From positions 1,341,026 to 1,405,025 of the forward strand of contig NZ_CP113797.1 of the NCBI RefSeq assembly GCF_026802175.1: 64,000 nt of DNA, written 5' to 3'. Positions 28,422 to 37,874 of this stretch are shown here, in pieces (positions within the stretch are counted from its first letter, which is position 1; every line of letters starts with the position of its first letter). The notes beneath the pieces are model-generated. The model was given only the letters and a program-made list of their open reading frames with translations, did no database searches and had not been told where the DNA came from. A program made the translations under genes and the position numbers. The stretch comes from Thermocoleostomius sinensis A174 (lineage in GTDB: Bacteria > Cyanobacteriota > Cyanobacteriia > Elainellales > Elainellaceae).

Positions 28422-28898
28422 TTACGGATTAGCTGCTTGGGTCGCCAAAAGCTGCTTTAGCTTCTCTAACTCTTGGGCCCAACGAGGATCAGGTTGAACT
28501 GAATCACTATCTGTCGTGGTGGTAGTTCCGCCCGATTTACGAGATTTGTTGTTTCCCTTACGCCGGTTTCCACTCGACGAGGTGGTAGCGGGGCTAGAAC
28601 TAGAAGCAGTTGCATCCGATTGTTCGCCTTCCTCGCCCGCTTTACCCTTAGCCCGGGGCAACGCCTTCTCTATTTTCAACGGGCTATCTTTGAACAGATA
28701 ACCATTGAACTTTTCAATGAGTTGATCAGCTTGCTCGTCGTTTTTGACTGTGACAAAGCCAAAGCCTCGGCACTTTCCAGTTCGACGATCGGTAATCACT
28801 TTCGTAGAAATGGTGTTATCAAACTCAGCAAAAAGTGCTTCTAGTTCCTGGCGCTCCAATTCCTTCGGCAAATTGCCTACATACAAACGAATCGACAT
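28422..28898 (-). CDS. RRM-domain RNA-binding protein
   Basis: 158 residues from the ATG at 28898, fixed by GGAGG nine bases upstream; an open frame continues 10 codons further. Residues 1-80 are one RNA recognition motif with RNP2 (LYVGNL) and RNP1 (KCRGFGFVTV). The C-terminus is Ser/Thr/Lys-rich with a final amphipathic helix, unlike the short Gly-rich tail of cold-inducible cyanobacterial Rbp proteins. Members of this family bind RNA, some acting in cold acclimation and in localising photosystem mRNAs to thylakoids; the role of this one is not known. A long upstream region could be a regulated 5' leader. Confidence 0.92.
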   Translation of the reverse strand: MSIRLYVGNLPKELERQELEALFAEFDNTISTKVITDRRTGKCRGFGFVTVKNDEQADQLIEKFNGYLFKDSPLKIEKALPRAKGKAGEEGEQSDATASSSSPATTSSSGNRRKGNNKSRKSGGTTTTTDSDSVQPDPRWAQELEKLKQLLATQAANP

Positions 28899-29350
28899 AC
28901 AAGAATACCTCCAGAGGCTCAAAAACAAAGGATGTCAAAAGCAAAAACAGGCGTGGGTGAGGATAAAATTTGTTTCACGAAAATCTTCGTAGTGTGAATG
29001 CAGTTTGTTAGCGACTTTGAGAATATAACTTAATAAACGCACTTCATAAATGCTACACAATACTTTCAACTCAACACTGTACCTTCAGGAGGAGAGAAGC
29101 CGCACCATTGGACAGCTTGTTCTCCTGCTTGAAACACTGAAACGGGTACGCTTAATCGGGTCGTTGTGTTGAGACATCTATACATTTGTGCCATTCACTA
29201 AGGTATCACGGCGTCGGGTCTACAGGTACGTTCTGTGCAAGATTTCATAGAAGATTTCAGCCAAATTGGTTAAGGGCCACGTTGAACCTTGATATCCGGC
29301 TCTCGATCAGGTCGGCAGACCAACAGCTGGCAGACCCACCCACGACTCTT
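28899..29350. other. Long region upstream of the RRM gene without a supported gene
   Basis: 452 bp. It should contain the RRM promoter and leader, since cyanobacterial rbp genes often have long regulated 5' leaders. Open frames here are short and lack ribosome sites. No tRNA, tmRNA or known riboswitch core was recognised. Confidence 0.4.
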
Positions 29351-29490
29351 TGAAAGAAAAGCCAGCCTTAATATTTTAGGCTGACTTAAACTCGCTGTGT
29401 TGGGAGGAGATAACCCGATACCTACGGAACATCCTTGCAGTAGCCAAACCCCTATGACAAACCGCTGATGGATGACCCCAAGATCGATTG
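29351..29490 (-). ncRNA. Candidate small RNA between smpB and the RRM gene
   Basis: A promoter pattern on the minus strand (TTGCAA at 29520-29525, 17-bp spacer, TATATT at 29497-29502) is followed about 110 bases later by a strong terminator at 29351-29385: stem GTCAGCCT/AGGCTGGC, then TTTTCTTTC. The predicted transcript is about 130-140 nt and lies in a gene-free interval. A CU-rich stretch (ATCTCCTCCCAACAC) just before the terminator recalls the layout of the cyanobacterial sRNA Yfr1, but its ultraconserved ACTCCTCACAC is absent. It could instead be the 3' end of smpB mRNA. Confidence 0.45.
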
Positions 29491-29496
29491 TTAAGA

Positions 29497-29525
29497 AATA
29501 TAACATAACCATCATTGGCTTGCAA
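29497..29525 (-). promoter_or_regulatory. Sigma-70 type promoter for the candidate sRNA
   Basis: TTGCAA and TATATT separated by exactly 17 bp on the minus strand, placed downstream of smpB and upstream of the terminator at 29351-29385. An imperfect hairpin (AGAAGC/GCTTCT at 29536-29554) lies between it and smpB and could end the smpB transcript. Confidence 0.45.
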
Positions 29526-29605
29526 CAAATTGTTAAGAAGCGATCGCGGCTTCTTCCTACTGGGAAGGCTAGGACTTCGGTGGTATGACCGCTTCAGGCA
29601 GTTTC

Positions 29606-30073
29606 TCAGTAATTTTTAAGCGCTCGTTCGATTTCCCGTTTCGCTTGTTTCTGCTTCAAATCTTCTCGTTTGTCGTGCAGTTTCTTACCACGCGCAAGTC
29701 CAATCGTCAGCTTCACCCAACCGCGCTTCAAATACATTTTTAGGGGCACCAGCGTTAAGCCCTTTTGCTCAACCTGTCCGATCAGTTTGCGAATTTCCTG
29801 ACTATGAAGCAACAGTTTACGTGTGCGCCGAGGATCGTGATTAAACACTTGACTAGCGGTGTCATGGGGAGAAATATGCACATTGTGCAGCCAAGCTTCG
29901 CCATTGCGAATTAGGGCATAGCCATCTCGAAGATTGACCTTACCTTGGCGAATTGACTTGACCTCGGTGCCGCGCAGTTCCACGCCAACCTCATAGGTCT
30001 CCAGAATTTCGTATTGAAAGCGAGCCTGACGATTGTCGGCCACAATTTTGTAGCCATCGCTGCTATCGGCCAT
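29606..30073 (-). CDS. smpB: SsrA-binding protein SmpB
   Basis: 155 residues. SmpB binds tmRNA and brings it to stalled ribosomes for trans-translation. The family pattern is complete: [74 protein letters not shown] and the C-terminal [21 protein letters not shown] tail that enters the A site. ATG start. The tmRNA gene was looked for in the neighbouring 1 kb and not found. YciI lies upstream on the same strand. Confidence 0.97.
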   Translation of the reverse strand: MADSSDGYKIVADNRQARFQYEILETYEVGVELRGTEVKSIRQGKVNLRDGYALIRNGEAWLHNVHISPHDTASQVFNHDPRRTRKLLLHSQEIRKLIGQVEQKGLTLVPLKMYLKRGWVKLTIGLARGKKLHDKREDLKQKQAKREIERALKNY

Positions 30074-30173
30074 GCAGTTTTACCTATCCTTTACTAACCA
30101 CAAATTAATAGAGTCCCTTATTAACCAGGCATTTTTGCAATCACGATGTAATCACAAAGTTTCCAATCCTTGT

Positions 30174-30440
30174 TTATTCAATAACAATGCACCATTCATG
30201 AATTTGATAATCAACACAACCATTCTGAATCAGCGGATCTTGAGCTACGATCGCCTTGGCTTCTTCTAAATCAGCCGCCGTAAACAGCATCATGCCGCCT
30301 CCCCGCTCGCCCCAGTATCCAGTTTTGGCTTGATGGCCTTTAGCAATCAGGCTTCTAACATAGTCTTTGTGGGCAGGAACGAACTGGTCAAACGTTGACT
30401 TATCTACAATTCCCTTTTCAATTTTGACAAACCACGGCAT
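30174..30440 (-). CDS. YciI family protein
   Basis: 88 residues with the YciI-like ferredoxin-type alpha/beta fold: MPWFVKIEKG opening, conserved His in VPAHKDYVRSLIAKG, GGGMMLFTAADLEEAKAIV and the closing DPLIQNGCVDYQIHEW. YciI proteins resemble dehydratase or muconolactone isomerase-like enzymes; the substrate is generally unknown. ATG start with GGAGGAAG just upstream. It is followed by smpB 100 bp downstream on the same strand. Confidence 0.85.
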   Translation of the reverse strand: MPWFVKIEKGIVDKSTFDQFVPAHKDYVRSLIAKGHQAKTGYWGERGGGMMLFTAADLEEAKAIVAQDPLIQNGCVDYQIHEWCIVIE

Positions 30441-30591
30441 GAAACATCTTCCTCCATAGGACTTCCAGGATACCTCAGAGAAAAGGCATGGTTTTGTGAA
30501 CGTTGTCGTTGCAAGCGTTCCAGTTTTCTTACGTTGTCGGTGAAGTGGCTCATCGTCTGCCCCTTCTTATCGTTAAACCTTTCAAGTTTTT

Positions 30592-32235
30592 ATGTCTAGA
30601 ACGAGCTTAATTGATTTATTGCGTCGAACGTATCAAATTTTTCAAATTTCTCGCGCTACGAAAATTCCGACGAGCGATATACCAGGCTTACTGAATGAGA
30701 AGCGGAGTTTGGGTATGTCTCGTCGGCAAGTATTACAAGGATTGGCGATCGCTGGCGTTAGCCGTGTTGCTCCCTTTGGTTCGATCGGGTCTTTTTCAAA
30801 GCGAACGGTTCAAGCGGGCGGGGCGTCCCTTCAGCGTCCGTTGCTGGATACCACTTCGATCGATACTACGTCCAAGGTTCTAGTAGTAGGAGCCGGAATT
30901 GCCGGATTGACTGTGGCCTATCGTCTCCATCAGGCGGGTGTGCCTGTGGAGGTAATAGAAGCCAGCCCGCGCATCGGCGGACGCTTACGGAGTGCCAAAG
31001 CTAGTGGCAGTCAAAGCGTTGTTGAATTGGGAGGAGAATTTATCGACTCGCACCACCATGCGGTTCATGCGCTGGCGGCCGAACTAGGGCTGGAGATGGG
31101 CGATTTACGCGCTGCCGATCAGGGACTAGAACCTGAAATCTTATATTTTCAAGGGCAACGAATTTCTCACCAGTGGGTGGCCGATGAATTTGCACCCCTA
31201 GCTCGACAAATTGCGCAAGATGTAGGAACGCTGAGTCGCTGGTCACTGACCTATCATGACCCTCACCCAGATGCATTGCGGCTCGATCGACTGTCCTTAG
31301 CTGAGTATTTGGCCGCCACACCAATGCATCCAGTGATTGAACAACTGATTCGGGTCGCTTACATTACCGAATATGGCTTGGATGCAGAATCCCAATCCTG
31401 CTTGAACCTGTTGTTTTTAATTGGGGCTGAGGCTGGTCAGTGGAGCACCTATGGCATCAGCGATGAGCGCTATCACGTGATTGGGGGCAATGACCAAATT
31501 CCTCGCCAGTTAGCCGATCGACTGCATGGGCGGATTGAAACGGGCACTGCGCTAGAGTCGATCAGTCGCACCGCTACAGGTCGCTATCGAGTTAGTGTAC
31601 GCAGCGGAGCCACCAGCACCGATCGTTGCTACGACCAAGTGGTGCTGACGGTTCCCTTTACCGTCTTGCGGCAAATTAACCTAGACCTGGAGTTGCCTCC
31701 TGTCAAACAGGCGGCGATCGCTGAGTTGGGCTATGGCACAAGCACTAAACTGGCCATTCCTTTCCAAGAGCGGCTCTGGCGCACGCGATACAACTCCACG
31801 ATTAGTATTTACACCGATCGAACTTTTCAGAACACGTGGGAAAGCGCCCGCTATATGACGGGCCCTGACGGTTGGCTAACGGATTTGCGAGGTGGTACTG
31901 CGGGGGTGCAATTGGCGAGTGGCAATCCTCAAACCCATGCCCAAACCCTAGTGGAGGATTTGAACGTGCTCTTTCCTGGACTGACAGAGGTTAAGCGTGG
32001 ACAAGCAATGCGGGCAGCTTGGATGACTGAGCCTCATGCTCTTGGCTCTTACTCCTGCTATTTACCCGGGCAGTGGAGCCGTTTTGGAGGAGCCGAAATT
32101 GAGCGAGTGGATCACCTGTGGTTTGCGGGCGAACACTGCTCGATTGGGTCGCAAGGGTACATGAATGGTGCGTGTGAAACGGCTGAACAGGTGGCGCAGG
32201 GAATTTTGCAACACTTAGGAGCCGTGATGTTATGA
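30592..32235 (+). CDS. Flavin monoamine oxidase / L-amino acid oxidase-like protein with Tat-type signal
   Basis: 547 residues. A 40-residue lead is followed by a twin-arginine motif (SRRQVLQGLAIAG, about 43-55) suggesting Tat export. The FAD dinucleotide-binding motif is VLVVGAGIAGLTVAYRLHQ (about 97-115) with the second glycine motif IGGRLRS. The C-terminal FAD motif is LWFAGEHCSIGSQGYMNGA. Cyanobacterial relatives also carry this extended N-terminus, so the ATG at 30592 is kept, although the ATG at 30715 has a better ribosome site (GGAG, 7 nt). It should oxidise an amine or amino acid, releasing ammonia and hydrogen peroxide. The substrate is not determined from sequence. Confidence 0.88.
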   Translation: MSRTSLIDLLRRTYQIFQISRATKIPTSDIPGLLNEKRSLGMSRRQVLQGLAIAGVSRVAPFGSIGSFSKRTVQAGGASLQRPLLDTTSIDTTSKVLVVGAGIAGLTVAYRLHQAGVPVEVIEASPRIGGRLRSAKASGSQSVVELGGEFIDSHHHAVHALAAELGLEMGDLRAADQGLEPEILYFQGQRISHQWVADEFAPLARQIAQDVGTLSRWSLTYHDPHPDALRLDRLSLAEYLAATPMHPVIEQLIRVAYITEYGLDAESQSCLNLLFLIGAEAGQWSTYGISDERYHVIGGNDQIPRQLADRLHGRIETGTALESISRTATGRYRVSVRSGATSTDRCYDQVVLTVPFTVLRQINLDLELPPVKQAAIAELGYGTSTKLAIPFQERLWRTRYNSTISIYTDRTFQNTWESARYMTGPDGWLTDLRGGTAGVQLASGNPQTHAQTLVEDLNVLFPGLTEVKRGQAMRAAWMTEPHALGSYSCYLPGQWSRFGGAEIERVDHLWFAGEHCSIGSQGYMNGACETAEQVAQGILQHLGAVML

Positions 32236-32518
32236 CCTAGGCACTATCGACAGCATCTGACTAATACATTCAAAGTATTAATCTAGTAGAAAAAATATAT
32301 TGGACATTCAAAATAAGCCGAATTATTGTGGAGATATCCTGAATTGAGGTCTCACCAACGTCCTACCTAACAAAATTGGAAAGAATTCGGTGAGAGTTTC
32401 GCGCAGGTTCTACAATTTCAAGGCAATATCTTCAAAGCGATGCTTTCAACGCGACGATGGTATCGATTTCTGGTCAGCTGATCCCTCACAAGAACACTGA
32501 GATTACCCAGTCATTGCT

Positions 32519-33922
32519 ATGAGTAAAGGCACCTTATTCGATAAAGTTTGGGACTTGCACACCGTTGGTACGCTGCCCTCTGGACAAACTCAACTGTTTA
32601 TTGGCCTGCACCTGATTCATGAAGTCACTAGCCCACAAGCGTTTGCCATGCTGCAAGAACGCGGACTGAAGGTGATGTTTCCCGATCGCACGATTGCGAC
32701 GGTCGATCACATTGTCCCTACTACCAATCAAGCCCGTCCCTTTGTCGATGCATTGGCAGAAGAGATGATGCAGGCGCTGGAGAAGAATTGCCAAGACAAT
32801 CATATTCGCTTCTTCAATATTGGTTCTGGCAATCAGGGGATTGTACATGTGATGGCTCCTGAACAGGGTTTAACTCAACCGGGCATGACGATCGCCTGCG
32901 GAGATAGCCATACTTCAACCCATGGCGCATTTGGTGCAATCGCCTTTGGCATTGGCACGAGTCAAGTACGGGATGTTCTGGCGTCGCAAACTCTGGCTTT
33001 GTCGAAGCTGAAAGTGCGCAAAATTGAAGTAAACGGTACGCTGCCTACGGGCGTCTATGCTAAAGATGTAATTCTGCATATAATTCGCCAGCTTGGGGTC
33101 ACGGGTGGCGTTGGCTATGCCTACGAATATGCTGGCACGACGTTTGAGCAGATGAGCATGGAAGAGCGCATGACCATTTGCAATATGTCGATCGAAGGAG
33201 GGGCCCGCTGTGGCTATGTCAATCCCGATCTGGTAACGTTCGATTATCTAAAAGGACGCCCCTTTGCCCCCCAGGGAAGCGATTGGGATGAAGCGGTGGC
33301 TTGGTGGACAAGTCTGCGCAGTAATACAGATGCAGAATACGATGATGTGGTAGTTTTTGACGCGACTGAGATTCCGCCCACTGTTACCTGGGGCATTACA
33401 CCCGGACAAGGCATTGCGATCGATCAAACGGTGCCCACCCCAGAGGAACTGCCTGAAAAAGAACGGGCGATCGCGGCTGAAGCTTATCAGTATATGGACT
33501 TGCATCCCGGACAGCCAATTGTCGGCACCAAGATTGATGTGTGCTTCATCGGTAGTTGCACCAACGGACGCCTCAGCGATCTACAAGAAGCCGCTAAGGT
33601 TGCTAAGGGGCGTCATGTAGCAGAAGGCATCAAAGCCTTTGTGGTTCCAGGATCTGAGCAGGTGAAGCAACAGGCAGAATCGGAAGGTTTAGATCGAATC
33701 TTTACAGCCGCCGGGTTTGAGTGGCGCGAACCAGGTTGTTCGATGTGCTTAGCGATGAACCCAGATAAGCTAGTGGGAAGGCAAATCAGCGCGTCTTCGT
33801 CCAACCGCAACTTTAAGGGTCGCCAAGGGTCTTCATCGGGACGCACGTTGCTGATGAGTCCGGCGATGGTAGCGGCAGCAGCGGTGACAGGGCAAGTCAC
33901 CGATGTGCGATCGTTGCTCTAG
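32519..33922 (+). CDS. leuC: 3-isopropylmalate dehydratase large subunit
   Basis: Large subunit of isopropylmalate isomerase, which converts 2- to 3-isopropylmalate in leucine synthesis. 467 residues, aconitase family, with the 4Fe-4S ligands Cys347 (IGSCTNGR), Cys407 and Cys410 (GCSMCLAMN). Other family blocks are [20 protein letters not shown] and [14 protein letters not shown] start; no clear Shine-Dalgarno sequence. leuD follows 100 bp downstream on the same strand. The 283-bp upstream gap shows no recognised attenuator. Confidence 0.98.
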   Translation: MSKGTLFDKVWDLHTVGTLPSGQTQLFIGLHLIHEVTSPQAFAMLQERGLKVMFPDRTIATVDHIVPTTNQARPFVDALAEEMMQALEKNCQDNHIRFFNIGSGNQGIVHVMAPEQGLTQPGMTIACGDSHTSTHGAFGAIAFGIGTSQVRDVLASQTLALSKLKVRKIEVNGTLPTGVYAKDVILHIIRQLGVTGGVGYAYEYAGTTFEQMSMEERMTICNMSIEGGARCGYVNPDLVTFDYLKGRPFAPQGSDWDEAVAWWTSLRSNTDAEYDDVVVFDATEIPPTVTWGITPGQGIAIDQTVPTPEELPEKERAIAAEAYQYMDLHPGQPIVGTKIDVCFIGSCTNGRLSDLQEAAKVAKGRHVAEGIKAFVVPGSEQVKQQAESEGLDRIFTAAGFEWREPGCSMCLAMNPDKLVGRQISASSSNRNFKGRQGSSSGRTLLMSPAMVAAAAVTGQVTDVRSLL

Positions 33923-34037
33923 CGGCTGTAATTGGGGCGATTGTTAGGAAGGATAGTAACACCTTCGTTTTTAGATAGTCACACTACGATCAAAATCCAC
34001 ACCCGGCAAATAATGATATTGAATGCAAGGAGTATGC

Positions 34038-34643
34038 ATGAGCCAAGTGACATTGATTGCAGGTCGGGGCGTTCCCCTGGTTGGCAATGACATTGATACC
34101 GATCGGATTATTCCGGCACGCTTTTTGAAAAGCATCACATTTGATGGGTTAGGAGAGCATTTATTTCGAGACGATCGGACCCAAGCGCAGGGTCAACATC
34201 CTCTTGATCAGCCTCAATATCAGGGAGCCGAGATTTTGGTTGTAAATCGCAATTTTGGCTGTGGGTCTTCTCGGGAACATGCACCTCAGGCGCTATCTCG
34301 ATGGGGAATTCGGGCGATCGTCGGCGAAAGTTTCGCTGAAATTTTCTTTGGCAACTGTGTCGCGTTGGGGCTTCCCTGTGTTATGGCAACACCAGTAGAA
34401 GTACAGCAGTTGCAAGAGTGGCTTGCGGCCAATCCGCAGACCTCCATTAGCGTTAATCTGGAAGCCATGCAGGTTCAGTATGAGAATGTTACGATTCCCG
34501 TACAGATGAGCCGCGATGTTCAGAATATGTTTATCGGCGGCACTTGGGATGCATGTGGTCAATTAATGGCGCAATCGCACCAAATCCAGCAAATAGCCAC
34601 CCGATTGCCTTATATCCGCTGGAGTCAGACCGTTGCTTCCTAA
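34038..34643 (+). CDS. leuD: 3-isopropylmalate dehydratase small subunit
   Basis: Small (swivelling) subunit of isopropylmalate isomerase, partner of LeuC. 201 residues from the ATG at 34038, chosen because AAGGAG lies five bases upstream; an ATG five codons earlier (34023) is less likely. Diagnostic motifs are [29 protein letters not shown] and [15 protein letters not shown]. It forms a two-gene unit with leuC. Confidence 0.97.
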   Translation: MSQVTLIAGRGVPLVGNDIDTDRIIPARFLKSITFDGLGEHLFRDDRTQAQGQHPLDQPQYQGAEILVVNRNFGCGSSREHAPQALSRWGIRAIVGESFAEIFFGNCVALGLPCVMATPVEVQQLQEWLAANPQTSISVNLEAMQVQYENVTIPVQMSRDVQNMFIGGTWDACGQLMAQSHQIQQIATRLPYIRWSQTVAS

Positions 34644-34956
34644 GCTGAATCCGCATTGCCCCAACAAAGTTATTCAAGCCTTAATCTGAACTTCATCCAC
34701 TCCTTAATAAAGTCTCGCTACTTTAAGGCTAGATCTACTAGATCTATACGATTGGATACTCCGTTAGATGGATTTTAGAGCAACCGTTGCTCCTTTAAGA
34801 TGCTGTTTGGTGTTTAGGGGCGTCTGTCATCGATGATACTGTCTGCTGTGTAACGGCTGGTTGCACTGCTAGAATTCATTGCAGCATTCGCCACCTCCTA
34901 AATCCCTCCAGTCCACATCGGTTTGGTGTTGGCAACTCAGGTTAAAAGGAAGGAAG
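34644..34956. other. Gap after leuD with a small palindrome
   Basis: 313 bp. A short hairpin GAGCAA-CCG-TTGCTC at 34776-34790 is followed by CTTT and could be a weak terminator of leuCD. A repeated ctagatctactagatct lies at about 34731-34747. Otherwise nothing is recognised; the promoter of the next small gene should be here. Confidence 0.4.
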
Positions 34957-35100
34957 ATGAACAGTACAAAAAACGAGTCCACACCAGTGGAAATTTCGCC
35001 AGCGCCATTTAACAATGCAGACAGTTTTGACTTTGAGACCTGGGCAAGTTTGGTCAAACGGCAAATGATCGCCTGCTTGCGTAAACGTGGAGCCGTCTAA
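34957..35100 (+). CDS. Small conserved-looking hypothetical protein (47 aa)
   Basis: 47 residues: an N-terminal polar part, then FDFETWASLVKRQMIACLRKR, an amphipathic basic helix. The ATG at 34957 is preceded by AAAAGGAAGGAAG, an excellent ribosome site, which rules out the upstream in-frame start. I believe similar short proteins ending in a WASxVKRQM-type helix occur in other cyanobacteria, but I cannot name a family. Function unknown. It stands alone, between leuD and a convergent epimerase gene. Confidence 0.6.
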   Translation: MNSTKNESTPVEISPAPFNNADSFDFETWASLVKRQMIACLRKRGAV

Positions 35101-35215
35101 ACTGCACTAGTGCTACAACTACTAGTGCTGCGATGACACGGGGTAATTGTATCTCGGTAGTGATATTCGCTCCCACTGCCCGATTCATCGGTTCATCTCA
35201 ATTGACTCTTGCCCC

Positions 35216-36043
35216 TCAGCGGTTTACGTCGATCGATGGGTGTTGAAAGCAATATCCAGCCTCGCGTAATTTTTGGTTAGAGACTTTGGCATTGTAGGGA
35301 CGATGGCTGGGTTGGCTAGCATCCCAAGTAACAGCAGGCAGTTGATGCACTTGAAACAATTGACCGAGCAGATGCCCGGTAGTGGTGGGCACATCTTGTA
35401 CTAAGTTGTAAATGCCGCAGAGGCGATGGGTTCTAGCAAAGTCGATCGCCCCCACAATATCATCTAGATGTACCCAGTTGGTGATGTCGTTGCCATCACC
35501 AGGACGAGTGGTTCCAGCGGCTCGTCTAAAGATCTTGATCAATTCTCGACCTGGGCCATAAATGCCTCCCAATCGCAACACACACACCGAGCGAGAATTC
35601 GTCGCGGCACTCAGCAAAACCTGTTCAGTTTCTGCCAAAATTTCGCCATTCCGATTAGTAGGCGACACTGGCGTGGCTTCTGTCACCCATTCGCCTTGGC
35701 AATCACCATACACGGCATAGCTGCCCGTATAGATAATCTGTTGCACTACAGGCACGTCTGGCAACACGCTGACAAGCGTTTTTGCAGTTTGCAAGTAGGT
35801 TTCTTCGTAAGCATTGGCATTCGGTGCACCCACGCTCAGCAACACGATTTGTTGATCAGCCAGAACCGATCGCAGTGCCGCCGCCGCATTTCCATTCAGC
35901 ACCAAAGCCCGATCGGCGACTAACTCTAGTTCAGGCAAGCGATCGGAACGGGTGGTTGTAGCAGTGACTGTTATTCCGTGCTGTCTCCAGCACAGTGCAA
36001 CTGCCTTGCCCACATACCCACAACCAATAATAATTCCGTTCAT
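35216..36043 (-). CDS. NAD(P)-dependent epimerase/dehydratase (atypical SDR)
   Basis: 275 residues. The Rossmann start IIIGCGYVGKAVALCWRQHG carries the GxGxxG motif. IIYTGSYAVYGDCQGEWV holds the active-site Ser/Thr and a Tyr, and LRLGGIYGPGRELI is the SDR-extended signature. It resembles the YeeZ-like atypical SDRs of cyanobacteria, in which the usual YxxxK is altered. The substrate is unknown. ATG start. It ends about 90 bp after the next gene on the same strand begins to be separated; no operon is evident. Confidence 0.82.
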   Translation of the reverse strand: MNGIIIGCGYVGKAVALCWRQHGITVTATTTRSDRLPELELVADRALVLNGNAAAALRSVLADQQIVLLSVGAPNANAYEETYLQTAKTLVSVLPDVPVVQQIIYTGSYAVYGDCQGEWVTEATPVSPTNRNGEILAETEQVLLSAATNSRSVCVLRLGGIYGPGRELIKIFRRAAGTTRPGDGNDITNWVHLDDIVGAIDFARTHRLCGIYNLVQDVPTTTGHLLGQLFQVHQLPAVTWDASQPSHRPYNAKVSNQKLREAGYCFQHPSIDVNR

Positions 36044-36133
36044 TGCCGCTTGCCTCGGATCATCCTATTTCTATATTCCTCCAAAATGAGGCCTTCAATA
36101 ATCTAAGTATTGAGGATTTGACTAGATCAGAAT

Positions 36134-37786
36134 TTAACCAGACAAATTCAAACTGAGGATCTGTTGCACAATCGGCAACTCAGCCTGTTGATCTGATTCT
36201 CTATCGGAGGATGACGATGCGAATAGATCCATGAATTTCTGAGTGAATAACTGAGCCATACCATTTTGCTGGATATTGTCTTTGCGATTGGCTTGATCAT
36301 CGGACGATTTTGGCAACGATCGATGGGCAATTTGTTGTAAGTAATTGGCGATTGCATCGGCAATGGCAAACATGCGGCGTTCTTGATCGCGGGTAATGCG
36401 CTCTTGGCTGTTGCCCAAACCGGGTGCATCCCAAGTTTGCGTGCGGGGATTAATAAAGGATTGCACTCGCGCCCACAAAATAGCATCCGAGCCAGTTAAA
36501 CCACGGGCATACGCTTCTGCCAATCGATCGATATATCCCCATTCATCGAGAGCCGCTTTGGGAGCTTGGTTTGCCAAATCAATACCGTTCAGCTTTTCCT
36601 CCAACGTGAGATCCAACCCTTTGGCAGACGCCTTATCAAAAATGGTTTTGGCTTGTGCTCGCAGCCGTGCAAGTTGCTTGGCGTCTGCCTCTTCCGGTGA
36701 ATTTGCACCATGTTGATAGGAAAAACTACCCAAATTCCACACTCCATTTCCCGGATCAACGTGTCCCCGATAGGCAGGATTTTTACCACCGTCTGGCGAT
36801 CGAGTACCCTCTGCACTACCAACAGCGATGGCCACCAGCGAATCCGACTCGCCCGCAAACAGTTTTTCTAGTTCACCCTTACTCAATCCATCCAACGCAT
36901 TATCCTTGGGAGTAGTTTCTGGGGAGGGGGGAACAGGTTGAGGCAAAACTGGAGAAGGTGCAACTGTCGCTTGCGGCAGGGATGAGGGATGAGGAGACAA
37001 ACTGAAATCAAGACCGGGGGAGGATTGAGGAGAAACACTCGATCGAGCATTGCTTTTCTGAGTATCAGTTTGATACACACGGCGAGCTTCTAACTGGCTT
37101 TTAGAGTTCACCTCAGCTTGAGCAGAATGTTGTCTACTGAAGTTTCGGTCAGTTGAGAAAGTTGAATCATTCGTTGGATGAATTGATTGATCGATCGAAT
37201 TGATTGAAGATGACGGTTCTGAGGATGGCTGAGATTGCAACGATTCAAAAAATTGATCAAACGCTGCATCTGACGATTCTAATTCTATACTCGGAGATTT
37301 TGATGGTAGTGTCGGTTCAACTGAAGTAGAGGTGGGTTCTTCTTCAAACAGTTCTGCATCTGTCAGATCCTCTCGAAGCCGAAATGGAGGGGATTCTGTG
37401 GTTTCTAGCTGGTAGGAACGATCGGGCATATGGGGTAAGTTTGATGGCAATCGATCGCGGGATGACAAGTCTTCAACAATATCCCCAGGAGATAATTCCT
37501 CAGAATTGGATCGATCGAAATCACGACCTTTAGCAGATTGATTAATTTGTTTGCGGGTATCTGTGTGAATCTCTGTATGAGTATCTAGTTGATGCGTCTG
37601 ACTAGCAGAATCTTGTTGCTTTAACCGAGACCCATCAGAGGATTTCTGCGCCAATTGGTGGGGGCGGTTAGACGATAATTGCGATGGATCAAAATCGATT
37701 GGAGCAGGGGGATGGTTAGCGTAGGCAGGTGCACTACTCAAGACAAGGCTAGTTAGCCCTAGCAAGAGCACAAGTGAATGCTTCAT
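36134..37786 (-). CDS. Secreted protein of unknown function, last gene of a four-gene envelope cluster
   Basis: 550 residues. A classic signal peptide (about 1-24, cleaved after AYA) is followed by about 280 residues of low-complexity Ser/Gln/Asp-rich sequence. A globular region comes at about 300-500 (VAIAVGSAEGTRSPDGG, YRGHVDPGNGVWNLGSFSYQ, LDLTLEEKLNGIDLANQAPK, DEWGYIDRLAEAYARGL). The GHVDPGNGVWNLG block looks like an enzyme active-site loop, possibly lysozyme-like, but I cannot assign it. It lies 88 bp after the preceding lipoprotein gene and is presumably cotranscribed from the promoter at 40297-40324. Confidence 0.75.
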   Translation of the reverse strand: MKHSLVLLLGLTSLVLSSAPAYANHPPAPIDFDPSQLSSNRPHQLAQKSSDGSRLKQQDSASQTHQLDTHTEIHTDTRKQINQSAKGRDFDRSNSEELSPGDIVEDLSSRDRLPSNLPHMPDRSYQLETTESPPFRLREDLTDAELFEEEPTSTSVEPTLPSKSPSIELESSDAAFDQFFESLQSQPSSEPSSSINSIDQSIHPTNDSTFSTDRNFSRQHSAQAEVNSKSQLEARRVYQTDTQKSNARSSVSPQSSPGLDFSLSPHPSSLPQATVAPSPVLPQPVPPSPETTPKDNALDGLSKGELEKLFAGESDSLVAIAVGSAEGTRSPDGGKNPAYRGHVDPGNGVWNLGSFSYQHGANSPEEADAKQLARLRAQAKTIFDKASAKGLDLTLEEKLNGIDLANQAPKAALDEWGYIDRLAEAYARGLTGSDAILWARVQSFINPRTQTWDAPGLGNSQERITRDQERRMFAIADAIANYLQQIAHRSLPKSSDDQANRKDNIQQNGMAQLFTQKFMDLFASSSSDRESDQQAELPIVQQILSLNLSG

Positions 37787-37874
37787 ACTGAAATATGAAA
37801 AAGATAAGGAATGGACTAGAACTAGAGAATAGAAGAAGGAAAAGATAAGGGAGAGAGTTTGATCAAGAACAGAG

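Noticed and set aside
29270-29515. An 81-codon open frame on the minus strand
   Set aside because: No ribosome site, composition not protein-like, and it runs through a clear promoter and terminator; a non-coding reading fits better.
28899-30200. tmRNA (ssrA) next to smpB
   Set aside because: Neither the tag-peptide coding sequence nor the tRNA-Ala-like ends were found on either strand.
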